From Thuidium tamariscinum (lineage: Eukaryota; Streptophyta; Bryopsida; Hypnales; Thuidiaceae): a DNA stretch of 64,000 nucleotides. The stretch is taken from positions 3,782,001-3,846,000 of the forward strand of contig OX344752.2 of assembly GCA_947034885.2 (NCBI GenBank), given 5' to 3'. Positions within the stretch are counted from its first letter, which is position 1. Each line of letters begins with the position of its first letter. Below are positions 25,201 through 37,120 of this stretch, in pieces. The notes beneath the pieces were generated by a model. The model had not been told where the DNA came from. It made no database searches and was given only the letters and a program-made list of their open reading frames with translations. The position numbers and the translations under genes were made by a program.

Positions 25201-28066
25201 GAAGATATGATCCGGAGTCGCATTATCGAGGTCAGTGAAAATTCTGATGAAAAATGTTGTTATGTTTTGGAGCTTTCTTTCAGTGGACATATTTAGGCAC
25301 CTCTGATGATATTCAAGAACAATGTTTAAAGGAAAACATGTTTAATACACAGCTCGTACCCTTATTAGTTGCCAGCTCGTGGTCTTGAAAGTGTCTTATT
25401 CACTAGCTTCCTCAGAGTTTATTTCTATTCTTCATGAGCGTAGTTTTTAACCCGCCACATGAATTTCCAGCGCTTTCCTATGCATGGTTACATTGCATAA
25501 TTGTATTCCTCACATGCAATTCGTTGTTTTCAGGGTAGATTTGATGACCCCCAACCTAGAGCTGCACCAAGTACTGCTGCTCCGAAAGATCGCATTGAAA
25601 TGGTATGTTTTAGAAAAAAAAAATTCATTTCTTGCATTTTAATCTCTGATCCACCCATTCAGGTACAGTCACATCTTTTTTGGTGTGAATTAGGCGATTC
25701 TGAAATATTGCATTAGTTGTGGTCTTTGTGTGGTGTCGGAGACTTTACCCGTCTAATCACTTCTCCTTCTGATGTGTAGGATGAAGAAAAGAGTAAAAAA
25801 GGCCTTGGAGAGATTTACGAGGTAAAGTTCTCTTCATCTTTGTTCTTGAGTGTTGGATACAAGGCAATATTGTGCCATTTTGTTGTATCTTTCTATCCTT
25901 GCAGCAGGCTTCCGCCACTCGGATCATTTCGTTTATCTAGGGAAAGGGGTGAACTGGTGTATTTAAGGTTTCTGGAAGTTTGCTTCTTATCTTCTCATTT
26001 GTACACTTCTGTTGTATTTGCAGCAAGAATACATGGAAACTACTGGTCTTGCAGTTGCTGCTACGCCTGCCATGGAGACTTTGAAAGCTGAGGTGCCGTG
26101 CACTATTTCCGAAGCTTGATGCGATCGTTTATTTTCTGTTTGTGTTGTTTTTTGGACATGCTCATTCAGCTCGGAAAGTGAGGACTTTTTCTTTGGTTCC
26201 AACTAGAATCCTGTTATCTGTACTTATTCTCAGTACATGAATGTGTGTGCAGGCGAAAATTTTGTTTAAGAACTTATGCAATAGGCTTGATGCTCTCTCT
26301 CACTTCCACTTTGCTCCCAAACCAGTAAGTAGTCTTTCTTTTATTCAAATTCCATCGGGATTCCTTGCTATACTTTTTCAGTCTTAAATTGTCTTTGCTT
26401 ATGCACTTCATCCTGGAATCATTTTCCATGGTTGGATGACGTCTTTGTGTTGCACATGATCGTGATTCCGATGTCTGCGAGTCCTTTCTGAAGTCCAAAT
26501 CTGAGATCTAGAGTTGAGCACAGCGTCCATCAGTAATAAGGCAGAGTTTCTACATTGTGATCATTGTTTCTATTACACTTAGATAACGCATGGTTGTCAA
26601 CGCAGACTGTGGAAGAGATGGAAGTGAAGGTTGACGTGCCAGCGCTTGCCATGGAAGAGGTATGCTTGTTCTCCATTTTTACTTTCTGCAATTCAATCCT
26701 TGTTCTATCTTAGGAACGGGGACATGGGAATCTATGGCATGTAGACTGAATTAGCAAATTGTTTTAAATACTTAAAATTCAATGTCAAATGGCAAATATC
26801 TAGTGTTCTGCGATCATAGCAAATTGCTGGAATTGCTCGTCACCTTAGGCTGCTCAGATTGTCTACAGCAAATCACAGATCGATGTATTATCGTACCATA
26901 AAACTCCACTAAATTTTGGATATCAGAATCACTCTTGAATAATTTGTAAAGTTTACGTTTGCAGTAGTTAAGAGAGCATATAACAGGAATTGCCTAACAC
27001 TATGGGGCACTTCCAGATAGTTTCTGTTGTAGCACTTATTTGGATGTACGATGGTGAGCTCGTTGTCTCAAGAACTGCGTAGTTCCTTAACAGTGATAAT
27101 CATGCTACATGTTGTCCTGTTAGCCTGAGGTATTTCTGATTATTTGTAGTTACCCAGTGTCAAATTTTGCATATTAGCATGATGCTATGATATATTGCAA
27201 AATCAACGTATGCCACAGATAAGCATATTTCAAAAAATTCTATGAGCTTGCAGCTTGTTTAAACAATAGCCAAATGGCCACGTCTAATCATAGCACGTGT
27301 CTAGAAGTCGTCAGTTTGCAGTTCAGTGATCACGTGCACGTTTCATCTCTTTTGGCTTGCTTGTGTTCGTTTACGGATGTCTTTTTCTTTCTGAGCAAAC
27401 AGGTGGCTCCGCTTGCAATTTCGGATGCGTCCATGCTGGCCCCGGAGGAGGTTTACAAGAGTGCTGGAATTGTTAAGGGAGAGAGTGAACTAACCCCAGA
27501 GGAGAGGAAGAGACGGAGAGCCCAGAAGAAGAGGAAGAGAAAAGGTCCTATTTTGTCCTTTTCCATCATTTCTGAATCGAAGATTGCGTGGGCATTGTTT
27601 TGTCTATCATTTGAAATGTATGTAATGTGACGTATTGGGTCTATGATTGTTCTTTGCAGGGGCTAAGACTGCAGAGGACAATCTTAAGAAAATCCGTATG
27701 AATAATGCTCCAATGAAGGACCCGCTGAAGGAGTTGAATGTCAGATCGACACACGGAAAAGACAAACGGACAACATCATCGTTCTCAAAATCTACCAAGG
27801 TGTGGAAATTTCCATTTTGCTGTTATTTCTTTGAGGATGTCAAATTGAGTATTCCTACAACATTCTGAAATCTTTAATTTGTTTTTCGCTCTTGCGGATC
27901 TTGTATTCTTTAGTTAAGAATGCACCTGCGTTTTGCACTGACTTCGTTTGAATTTTTCTTACAGGTTTTTGCCGAACTTGACAAGGCTCAAGAGAGGGGT
28001 AATAAGTCTGCAAAAGCTGTCGACGCTGACAAGCCCACACTCAATGCTTCGTCATTGAAGCTGTAG
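22231..28066 (+). CDS. MPP10: U3 small nucleolar RNP protein MPP10
   Basis: Fourteen exons: 22,231-23,122, 23,476-23,636, 24,120-24,190, 24,351-24,516, 24,684-24,791, 25,093-25,230, 25,534-25,602, 25,780-25,821, 26,024-26,092, 26,253-26,324, 26,606-26,659, 27,403-27,544, 27,660-27,799 and 27,965-28,066. All phases agree, giving 741 aa. MPP10 joins IMP3 and IMP4 in the small-subunit processome of the nucleolus and is needed for 18S rRNA cleavage. Visible landmarks: VEDKFLKLSDMEKFLDRAD (about 302-320), long acidic runs (250-297, 330-351, 395-415), IEKLEMANLESKDWTMQGE (448-466), SALEVELDFEHVARPAP, SRIIEGRFDDPQ (about 507-518), and the basic RKRRRAQKKRKRK near 650 leading into the C-terminal core. 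Residues about 15-145 form an array of 16-residue repeats around KTPDKVAEV that I do not know from other MPP10 proteins. Confidence 0.95.
22286..22680 (+). repeat. 48-bp tandem repeat inside MPP10 exon 1
   Basis: About eight units of 16 codons, consensus KTPDKVAEVKECSSPE, diverging toward both ends. The repeat keeps frame throughout. Each unit carries TP and usually SP dipeptides with flanking Lys, resembling proline-directed phosphorylation sites. The array explains the long antisense open frame over the same bases. Confidence 0.9.
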
Positions 28067-28490
28067 GACTTCTAGAAAGGGATTGCTGCCAAGACACATA
28101 ATTATGGACTTTGTGTACTTGCAATGTCTGCCAGACATGTGCTGCAAGAGAAGAGATCAGGCAGCGGAAACACTTCTTCAGAGCGAACAGGTGAATCTTG
28201 TAATGCTTAGGCAGCGGTTTACAGTGTAACAGGTCTGTTTTGGGGTACTCAGATCCTCTAGTCCCGTACTCAGCCAAATTTTGGAACACGCACTGAGTGT
28301 AATAGTACTTGTAGGATCCATCTTGTAGGAGGCGGACTACGGAAAGCGTTGATCGAAATACAATTGTAGTTAAAAAATGAATCTTGAGCTATAAATTTTT
28401 TCAGTCGAAGTATGGTCACTACATGTAAATGTGGGAAAGTTTCCAAGTGATTTCGGTTATTTTTGGATTTGCATGGGATTTGCAATTATG
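28067..28490 (+). other. Likely MPP10 3' UTR
   Basis: GC content and base composition stay gene-like to about 28,340 and then become AT-rich. No second gene starts here. The polyadenylation site cannot be fixed from sequence alone. Confidence 0.4.
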
Positions 28491-30194
28491 GAATGACTCC
28501 TACCATGTGTAACTTGTTTTTTGATTCTTATATGTTATTTTAGCTTTGAAGATGATATCTGTTGAATTTGTGTTCCATGAACCCTCAACCCTCTATAAAT
28601 CAGATCTATTTCATTTTTTTTTGGTACATTTTTGCTTTATTTTCGTAGGGATATATTATTTACATTGTTTTCATCAAATTAGTCATGAATCTATAAGAGT
28701 TTTAGCATCCACTCAATGCATTAACCTTGAAGTGCTTTGACGTCCATATTTTGGATGATGAATAGAGGACTTCAAGGTAGTGTTTCATCCAATTAACTTC
28801 TCATTTATCAAATGTAACACTTGAATCTAAAAAAGACAACCTTCCTTAATGATCAAATTCATTAAATTTTGGTAAATGATATATTTGTACAAAGCTATAA
28901 GTGAAAATGTTCAAAAATTCAAAAAAGGATTGAGATGTTTTAGGGTTAACTTATGAAAGATTTGAAGAGGGTCTTGGAGGTACCTTGAAATGAATGAAGT
29001 CATTCAAGAATATTGACAAAGAAAATTTTGTCTATTCTTCAACAATGTAATTGATAAGGTTATTTGATGTTTCAATTATGATTTTTGTACATGGTTCTAA
29101 ATGAGTCCATATCAAGATGGGAAGAAAATATAACTCCAAAAGAGTAGAGATTTTAAGCTTTACATCTACATGCCTTTCTGAAATAAGAACATAGAGGAGT
29201 TAATATGTAAAGGACTACAAGCCACCATTTTGCTTTTGCAACTACATTTGTAAGAAAATTTGAAACACACCTCTTCTAAACAAGGACTATTAGGATATGC
29301 AAAAAGTAGATAGTAATTAGTACTTTGAATTTGCAAACTAAACAACTATATTTGTGTCACAATTAAATTGCCACCCTATTTATATCAAACAATTACATTA
29401 CAGTGGAATCAAGCCAAGGAGATTATAATTTTTGAGTTGGCAAAGAGCTAAGAAACAGTTTACCTTAACTAGTATATTGTTGCATAGACCCCTCTTACTA
29501 AATTGGATAAATTTTACATCATATTTGAATATATTTTTCATGTTACCTTTCATGGATCTTTGCTAATTGTGTCTTTGAAACAACACATTTCAAAAAAATA
29601 ATAACAAATTAAAAATGGTGTTAGTACTATTCTACTATTAGAAACTAATACAAGATAAAATCACAATAATTAAAAACTATAATAGAGTCTATTGCACTTT
29701 CATCAAACTAGAAGGTTATATTAAAAGATGCTTGAATGTCAATATGCTTTTGGATTTCACAAGAACGACCAAAAAAAAATTGTGTAGAAGAGACTCTAAA
29801 GGATAAAATTATGACAAAGTTTCTATTTAATATCAAAAATCCCATGAAGACATATAAAAACACTCCCAGCCTCTACGGAACAAACTCAAACTTCATATTA
29901 CATAACATCCTTAATTCAATCCTTTCTAACTCTATTAAGAGAACATTGATTGCAGTGGTCATGGCTTAACAATATAAACCAAATACAAAGACCATGCCCC
30001 CCTCCCTAATGCAATAACCTCTTTTATCTAATGTGTTAAACCAGTTCCAATCTAATTAAATTAGGGAGGTTCTATTGTAGCAATGTAAGATATGGATCGA
30101 TATAGTCAAATTTCTCATAAGGCAAATTCCCTATTTGCATAAATGGTAATAGTTCTTATTTTGGATACTCCTCATGTGCAAAAAAATTGCTAAA
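28491..30194. other. Intergenic AT-rich DNA
   Basis: No gene, tRNA or bounded repeat recognised. Short open frames here show no domain or codon bias. Confidence 0.5.
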
Positions 30195-31174
30195 TTAGCC
30201 CCTAAAGGATCAAATTGTGGTTTGGGGCAACATTGAAATTTTAGACAAGTATAAGGGCAAGTACTTGTGACTAGAGATTTTAATATTTTTCTTTGAAATT
30301 TTGACATAATACTTTCCTAGGGAATAGCTTTAAAAACCAACAATTTCCATAATTTTTGACTATATGGTTAAAAAGTTATTTGCATGATATGTAATTTTTA
30401 GTTTTTAGTAAGCAACCTAGGTAGCCCAAAAAAATTCTTTGAAAAATCACTTTTTGAGAAATAAAAAATTGAAATTGGTTCTCCAAATTTATATATATGT
30501 GGAAAGTTTTGAATCATTCCATTTTGATTAATGAAAAAAAAGTAATAAAGAGTTTTACTTTGGAGGCAACAATGGATTCACTACTCTAAAATAAACTTTG
30601 AAGTCCTTTGTTTAACTCACTTTTTAATATTATTGAAAAATCAAATTAAAAAATTGGATATAGATTGTTCATGACAACATTACAACCTTACAACCTTACA
30701 ACCTTACAACCGTTGGGATTGGCATTTTTCAATTTTGTAACTAAATTCTAAACAATTTAGTATTTTGAATCATTCTCTACTTCTTTCTACTTACTACTTT
30801 TTTCTTGCATGTTGTGTGATTCCAAATGATCTACAATTTTTCAAGTATGCAACAAATTTGCCTTGAAGAATAAATCAAAAGAGTTACAACTATTTCAAAC
30901 ATTCTTTCATACAAATGTGAGCTTCTAAAGTGTAGTTGCCTAGATTTTTGCAAGGCCAGGAAAAAGAATTTGATCAAATCAAATGCAATAATATCTTGCA
31001 ATCTACACGGTGGAAATTTCTGCAATTTTTTTCCACATCTCCTAAGAATACCCTACAACAAGATCTTATGATAACATGTGTCAAAAAAAATTAATTTTGT
31101 ACTTGGAACAAAAATGGCAATTTTGAAGCATTTTTGGCAAAAACATAATCAAAAACCTTACCTTTAGAGGTTAA
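30195..31174 (+). mobile_element. TTAA-flanked TIR element family 1, copy 3
   Basis: Same orientation as copy 1. The left end is TTAG-CCCCTAAAGG (one change from TTAA) and the right end CCTTTAGAGG-TTAA, 980 bp. It carries its own tandem expansion of a 10-bp unit, 'acaaccttac', at about 30,677-30,715. There is no transposase frame. Confidence 0.8.
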
Positions 31175-31374
31175 CCATCATTGAAACTAAGTGTGTCCAC
31201 TGTTTGTGTGCCTTTTAGATACACCACCAATCAAATACAATTACTGTATGACATGAGCATGAGTTGACAATTGGCACTTGAACTTTGCTATATGCACATT
31301 ATTGATAACTACTCCCCACTGCTCCCATGCAATACGCGAGGCATTGCAGCATTGACTCTAAAGCAGCATCCTCA

Positions 31375-31525
31375 CTAGGAGCAGCTCCATGCCCTCTCTT
31401 CAAATGCCACACTTTAAACATTCTGAACCATTGATCTTCCTCTAGACCAAGAAGATCACTGGTTCAAAATGTTTGAGGTGTTGTTAGGAAGTGCAGCTAT
31501 GGGATGCTCTCAATGTATTACCAAA
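31375..31525. repeat. Imperfect hairpin about 150 bp long
   Basis: The inner arms AAACATTCTGAACCATTG... and its complement ...CACTGGTTCAAAATGTTT pair with about three mismatches in 24 bp. Weaker pairing extends outward to 'gagcagctcc' and 'gggatgctctc'. It may be a small MITE or a fold resembling a microRNA precursor. I recognise no known mature microRNA in it. Confidence 0.5.
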
Positions 31526-31659
31526 AAAACAATATCTATGTTCCATAAAGAAATGATTTTACGCTCCGCCATTAACTATGATCTGCAAGAAAAAAAGTGA
31601 CGTTTTTGGTTGTCCCCACCTTCCAGACATCGCGAGCAACAAGGTTTTGTTTTGAAGGT

Positions 31660-31752
31660 TTTGTTTTTTTGTTTTTGTTTTGAAACAAATGAAACGGATT
31701 TCATTGCGAAGGATAAAGCACAAACCCGTCAGCCACAAGTGGCCTGACGGGG
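31660..31752 (-). mobile_element. Probable retroposon 3' end (minus strand), copy 1
   Basis: A T-rich tract (a poly-A-like tail on the minus strand) is followed by 'gaaacaaatgaaacggattt' and 'cagccacaagtggcctg'. The same pair of motifs in the same order occurs at 60,058-60,131. Two insertions sharing one end next to an A-rich tail suggest 5'-truncated LINE or SINE copies. No reverse transcriptase frame remains. Confidence 0.45.
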
Positions 31753-31839
31753 AGCGAAGCCCAACTCGAGCAACGAGGTTCACAAACGCAGAGAATCCAA
31801 CTTCAGCTTAAATCCAAGAGCAGATTCGCTCATTGGTCA

Positions 31840-32470
31840 CAGAAAAAGCCAAACCTTCAATTCATCAAGCACGCACAATTTCCTTGCCATCCAACTCAAG
31901 ACAGACACATGAGACAGGCATTCAGGGATTATTTGGGCTGCAATTATGATGCGGAAAAACATCAGTCTCAAGCTTCCAGGATGGATTGCAAAAAGCTCCT
32001 CAGTTTCTCCACGGCAACGAGAAATGGAGGTGCCGTTCAAGCGCAGTTGCGATTGAAGCTCCTGATTGAAGCATCAGCAAAGGCAACAACGGGTTCAGAG
32101 TTGCAGTATGGTGAATTTTATGTTGAACTGCGGAATTCCATTCAAAGTTTACGAAACTGACCTTCACTTCATCAAATCTCGCACTATTTCCGTGCAATCC
32201 AGCTCAACATGGACACCAGAGACGGAGCTACAACAATAATTCGAAGACAACAGTTGCTTCCAGGATGAAAAATTGCAATGCTCCACGGACACAAAGAGAC
32301 GGGCATTCAGGGATTGCGCTAAAATTTCAATTCGAAAAAAGATCAGTTGCTTTAATAAAATGGAGTGCAAGAACACCATCTTGTCCAGTACAGCACTGGA
32401 AAAGACAAGGCGCAGCACACACGCCGTTGCCGTTAAAGCTCCTGATAGAGAGCACCAGGAAAGGCAAAAA
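31840..32470 (-). repeat. Degenerate tandem duplication in the F-box gene 3' flank
   Basis: Unit 1 (about 31,850-32,160) and unit 2 (about 32,163-32,470) share in order 'ccttca-ttcatcaa', 'gcattcagggatt', 'aaaa-atcag' and 'aagctcctgat'. The repeat is about 310 bp with much divergence. It lies just beyond or within the 3' UTR of the minus-strand F-box gene. Confidence 0.6.
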
Positions 32471-32561
32471 AAAAAGCCTCCCACTTGGATGCGTCGACTT
32501 CACAATTTGTACAACCTCTAATTCTCTCACGTCCCTAATGAACCCTAAACCGCTGAAAACG

Positions 32562-33755
32562 CTACAATTCGAACGCACAAGACGTTTGCGCCAGGCTCAA
32601 GTACTGCTCACTGCAAGCAACAGTCTCCCACTGCGGCTTGCCATTCCTCACAGGCGGGGTGAGCTTCAAGGTGCGCAACGAAGTCGCTTCGTTTCTCTTC
32701 ACAAGCCCCGTGATCACCAGCTCGTTCCCCGTTGCCGCAATACAAGTCGACGTCATCTCCCCTTTCTCGCATTCTTCCGGCATCTTCGCCACGAACGTCC
32801 AAGCGTTTCGTTCCGAATCGTACACCACCACTTCGTTTCCATGAACGGCGTACACGCTTCCATTCAGCGCCGCCAACGACGTAGGATTCGCAGGTACGTC
32901 TCCACCGTCCGTTGGCGTCCACATGTTCTCCAAAACTCGCCACGAATTCGTCTCCGGACAGTAGATTTCCGCACTCGCGGTAAACACCCCTTGCGCGTCG
33001 CTCCCGAATCCACTCACAACATAAAACTGCCCGGCGATGATCACGCCCGTTGGCTCGTCGCGCTCCAAGCTCATGCTACGCAACGACGTCCACGAGTTGG
33101 TTTCCACGTCGTAAGACTCCACCGAGTTGAGCGCTTTCTTGTCGCCGTCGTGTCCGCCCGCGAGAAAGACCTTCGACCCGACCACGCCGCACGCGAAGAA
33201 CGAGCGCGCGCTCGGCATATCCTTCCCTTGTCGCCATTTCTGCGTCCCGAAATTGTAAATGAACACAGAAACGGAAGGTGCCCAAGTGGATGGCCACCAC
33301 CCGCCCATCACTACTAATTCGCGTCCAACGCACATGAGCTTCGAGAACGTCGGCAAGCCGCCTGCTAAGCCTGGGATTGCTGGCAAGCGCTCCCAAGTCG
33401 CGTGTTCCATGTCCAAGAGCGTGATCCCAAACACAGGCTCACCAGCTCCGTCACCAACTCCTTCGCCGCTTTCTTCACTTGCGGTCGGTGTTCTTTGCAG
33501 CATGCACACAAAGGAGTTGCTTGCGCCTTCGGATTGGCGTTGCGCGTAATACTCCGGCGACTGAACGAGAGTGCGCAAGGACTTGGAGACGAAGTGCAGA
33601 CTGGCGTGACACTGGAGAGGGACGCGCAGTAGGCAATTGAGGAAAACTTCGTCGGGGAGGCACGGCGTGAAGCCTGATGCTTGCGGCAGTGGTGCCTCTG
33701 CGTTTGAAACGCGGCAGCGCTTCATCATTTCGTTGTAAGCTACGAAGTCGGCCAT
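32562..33755 (-). CDS. F-box/kelch-repeat protein, KMD type
   Basis: Intronless, 397 aa. The F-box (about residues 29-70: CLPDEVFLNCLLRVP...) binds SKP1, and at least four kelch repeats follow (VMGGWW about 145, FLAGGHDG about 195, VVSGFGSD about 240, YAVHGNEV about 300), forming a propeller that selects substrates for an SCF ubiquitin ligase. The stretch GKDMPSARSFFACGVVG, then AGGHD, ALNS, ESYDVETNSW and SLERDE, is the signature of the plant KISS ME DEADLY/KFB clade. Known members target type-B response regulators (cytokinin signalling) or phenylalanine ammonia-lyase. The substrate here is unknown. I start at MADFVAYNEMM because the ten upstream in-frame codons begin with TTG, and because the duplicate at 63,873 has its ATG at the same point. 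Its promoter and 5' UTR are duplicated in inverted orientation at 62.8-63.9 kb. Confidence 0.94.
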   Translation of the reverse strand: MADFVAYNEMMKRCRVSNAEAPLPQASGFTPCLPDEVFLNCLLRVPLQCHASLHFVSKSLRTLVQSPEYYAQRQSEGASNSFVCMLQRTPTASEESGEGVGDGAGEPVFGITLLDMEHATWERLPAIPGLAGGLPTFSKLMCVGRELVVMGGWWPSTWAPSVSVFIYNFGTQKWRQGKDMPSARSFFACGVVGSKVFLAGGHDGDKKALNSVESYDVETNSWTSLRSMSLERDEPTGVIIAGQFYVVSGFGSDAQGVFTASAEIYCPETNSWRVLENMWTPTDGGDVPANPTSLAALNGSVYAVHGNEVVVYDSERNAWTFVAKMPEECEKGEMTSTCIAATGNELVITGLVKRNEATSLRTLKLTPPVRNGKPQWETVACSEQYLSLAQTSCAFEL

Positions 33756-34900
33756 TGAGGACGCAATTTTCGCACTGAGATTCAAAAAGTGGGGATCCTA
33801 GCACTCTACACAGATTGTGGGTTTCTACTCTGCAGTATGAGAATTCCAGGTCAATGCTCGCTCTGCAGGGCAATAAGAACTCATGGCGTAGCTTGAAAGC
33901 TCACGACACACGCAGAGCTCGAGCTCAAGTTATCGACACAACTAGGGACCTTACAAGTGATACACTCAAGAGCCTGTGATATTAGAAACGCGTAATGTAA
34001 GTACCCTATAGCGATCAGGAAGCTCCCAGTAGCCAAGCTCACAAGCGACCTCCCAAATTCCCGTAACTCGAACCCCCTCTACAAATTCCTCTGAGCAGGC
34101 CCCTCTCAAAATCTCAAAGACTGGATTCTTCAATCACTCGAACCAAGGTTCCAATCCCCCTCTGAAATACTGGTAGACTAGTTCCCTTGATTCCACGAAC
34201 TGGTTTTACAGCTCACCCTACACCTCTCTGCGACTACCGAGCAGGATGAATTCTCAAGCCACCTCTACAATTCTTTCAGACTATTGCAACCGCCTCTGAA
34301 CACTCCCTCTGAGTCTTGGTTTCAGAAGTAGAAAACACGGATGAAATAGATTGTAAAGCTCTCTTCAGAATTACGAGTAGCGACCACCAACTACACCACT
34401 GAGAGAGATTGACGACGAGCTGGTTGAGAAATGGAGGTGACTGTGCTTCTCATATAGCGACTCCAAGCATCTGATCCAGCATCTCTTTTCTCACTTTTCG
34501 AAGCAAGTGCTGTTCTATTTGAGGCAAGCGAACCAGCTGCCGGTTGTCTTGTAGAGAGGGAGACGGGTGACGCACCGGCACTTCGGCACTTGCCTTGAAA
34601 GCCGGCGAGGCTGCAGGAAGGGGCAACCCATTTTAAAATAAAAAAAGTACCACTAAACTACTTGATTTCTGCTGAGCAAGAATGTAGGAATCTGATCCTG
34701 TGCTATCAACGACACAGAATATGATTTCGGGGTTGAACAGGGATAAAGAATTGATTTGGATCTCGTGGCTTTTCGATGAAACCTCACAGCTCATCAGCAG
34801 TCTTTCGCGGCCTACAGTAGTGTGGCTACTGGTGAGTGGCGCGCGCTCTCCTCATGAGTGGGCCACTTGAGGCCCACTTGAGGCTGTGATGAGAGATCCG
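33756..34900 (-). other. Promoter and long 5' UTR of the F-box/kelch gene (duplicated block)
   Basis: Aligns by eye, inverted, with about 62,830-63,872. Shared landmarks include 'gaaaccagt'-like UTR sequence, 'aagccacgagatccaaatca', 'attcctacattcttgct' and 'aagtgggcct'. Similarity fades near 34,900. This is the clearest part of the inverted segmental duplication. Confidence 0.8.
34449..34457 (-). promoter_or_regulatory. TATA-like box of the F-box/kelch gene
   Basis: On the minus strand the sequence reads CTATATGAG within a block, 'ggagtcgctatatgagaagc', that is unchanged in the duplicate at about 63,255. If it sets the start site, the 5' UTR is about 660 nt. Conservation in both copies supports function, but the duplication may be too young for that to mean much. 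Confidence 0.45.
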
Positions 34901-36039
34901 CCATCTCCTTGAATTGGAGTATTTGTTTGGAATTATTTTAGCGGAGATCAATCGGGTGTGATGACTGTGATCCGAGCGGAGAGGCCACATGGAAGATAAA
35001 AAGACTGCCTGCCGTCGGTCTCCGAACTTTCCTTTGCGTCGGTTGCCGTCCGCTTGTAATTCTGTCCGTCACCGCCGTTTATTACCAAGAGGATGCTTCG
35101 AAAAGGTTACTGCAAGTAAGAGGTCCTGATAAGCCGGCGTCGCAAGCATGGGTCTTAATACTTAAGTACTGTCTGATTTTATGCGTTGGTTCTAGTTTGT
35201 GGGCAATTGGAAGAGGATAAAACATTCTTTTAGCATGGCTATCTCGGATTTGCGTTGAACTCGAAGAGAATCAATTGACATTCTCTTAGCATGTCTATCT
35301 TGGATTTGCGTTGAATAAACATGACATCGGTAACTAACACTAGGAGGCCCCATTTTGATTCTACAAGTGGAAGTCCTAGGATGGCAACTACACCGCTAGC
35401 TAATGATCCTTTTACAATTTTCCACTCATCCACTTGGCACTAGTGTTGCACTTCCCAACCAACCAATAACTCTCTTGCAACCTTACATTCATCCACTAAC
35501 ATTAGTGTTGCAAATTAGTTCCTACACATCTGTTGACACTAGGATTGTAATTTTTTTTTAAACAAACAAAATTCAAGATTGCAACTTTCAAGACAGCCAA
35601 TGACTTTGTGCAAATTATAAGGAAGTTTTTTCCTAGGCACACATGGAGACATCATCCCTTATCCAAGGAGAAATAATTTAGGTTGATTAACAATGTTTTG
35701 TATTATGGGTGTTGGAAAATTGGGAGAGTTGATTCATCAACAAATATGGGACTATGGAGCACTAGACTACACTGTGAGATTTTGTTTTTTCTTTAACACA
35801 ATATGATCATCAAATTTGGGCTCACATGGATATAGGGAACCAAAATCTCACATCATCTACAAGATCACATATCTATTACAATAATTATTGTAGGTAGATC
35901 TACAATCAATAGTAGGTTGTATTGTCCAAAATGTAAAGTAGGAATTACGAGGGGAATTAAATGCAATTTTTTTCTAAACTTGATAAGAAAAGAGAGTTTC
36001 TTCATTTGGGATATCAAATCTTGGATCTATATATAGAAT
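34901..36039. other. Intergenic DNA left of the foldback element
   Basis: About 34,940-35,100 is relatively GC-rich but has no recognised gene. A 39-bp direct repeat beginning 'acattctttta' occurs at 35,222 and again, with few changes, at 35,279. The rest is AT-rich and unassigned. Confidence 0.5.
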
Positions 36040-37120
36040 GGGATGATTTCCTAGAAACACATGTACTATTTGTTGTGTTTCGTCACACCCTAGTTTTTAA
36101 TTTTTTTTAGCCATAACGTTTGTATTTTAGATCCAAATGACTCAAAATTTATAGGGAAGCTACTCATAGCTATTATGTATCTATAATGAATTTTGGAGGT
36201 TTTTCAAAAATAATTTATTATTTTAAAATAGCCCCAAAAATTTCTCACAGTACTTGATTTAGGGTTTTTTAGCACCATTTATTTCCAAAAAAACGAATTT
36301 TGAACTAAAATTTGGAGAAGAGGGTTTCTTAGTAGACTTATATCCACTGGCCAAAGGAATTCTACAAAAATTGATTTTTATGTGTTGTAGAAGTCCTCAA
36401 AAAGAGCTTCATTCTGCTTCTTTTTTTCCAAAGGTTTAAAACATTATTTTGGTGAGGTTTTTGGTCAAATCTCATCACTAAAAAGTTTTTCAAATGTTGT
36501 ATTTTTATATATTTTTTTTTAAATCCTATTTTTTACAAATAAAAATGTCACAAGTTGTATTTTCTTCACTGGAACTTTGGACATAGAATTTTTATAGAAT
36601 TCTAGTGAAGAAAATACAACTTGTGACATTTTTATTTGTAAAAAATAGGATTTAAAAAAAACTTATAAATACAACATTTGAAAAAAAAATTGGTGATGAG
36701 ATTTGACCAAAAAACTCACCAAAATAATGTTTTATACCTTTGGAGAAAAAAAAGTAGAATGAAGCTCTCTTTGTGGACTTCTACAACACATAAAAAAAGT
36801 ATTTTTAGAATTCCTTTGGCCAGTGGCTATAAGTCTACTAAAAGACCATCTTCTCCAAATTTTAGTTTAAAATTCATTTTTTTGGAAATAAATGGTGCTA
36901 AAAAACCCTAAATCAAGTACTGTGAGAAATTTTTGGGGCTATCTTAAAATAATAAATTATTTTTGAAAAACATCCAAAATTCATTATAGATACATAATAG
37001 CTACAAGTAGCTTCCCTATAAATTTTGAGTCATTTGGAGCTAAAACACAAAAGTTATGGCAAAAAATAAATAAAAAACTAAGGTGTGACAAAAGGCTTTA
37101 AGTGTTTCTTGCAATCACCC
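36040..37120. mobile_element. Foldback element with about 490-bp arms
   Basis: From 36,082 (GTCACACC) to 37,089 (GGTGTGAC) the sequence is an almost continuous inverted repeat. The arms meet around 'tggaactttggacatagaat' near 36,560-36,600, with a spacer of only a few tens of bases. Outer ends GGGATGATT and CTTGCAATCACCC match the termini of the element at 8,287-9,014. Transcription across it would give a long double-stranded RNA. Confidence 0.85.

Noticed and set aside
28067-31550. tRNA, rRNA or CRISPR-like features in gene-free DNA
   Set aside because: I saw no tRNA-like box A/B pairs, rRNA segments or regularly spaced repeats with unique spacers, here or elsewhere in the window.
33756-33785. 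Earlier start for the F-box/kelch protein ten codons upstream
   Set aside because: The codon is TTG, and the duplicate gene supports the ATG at the MADFVAYN position.
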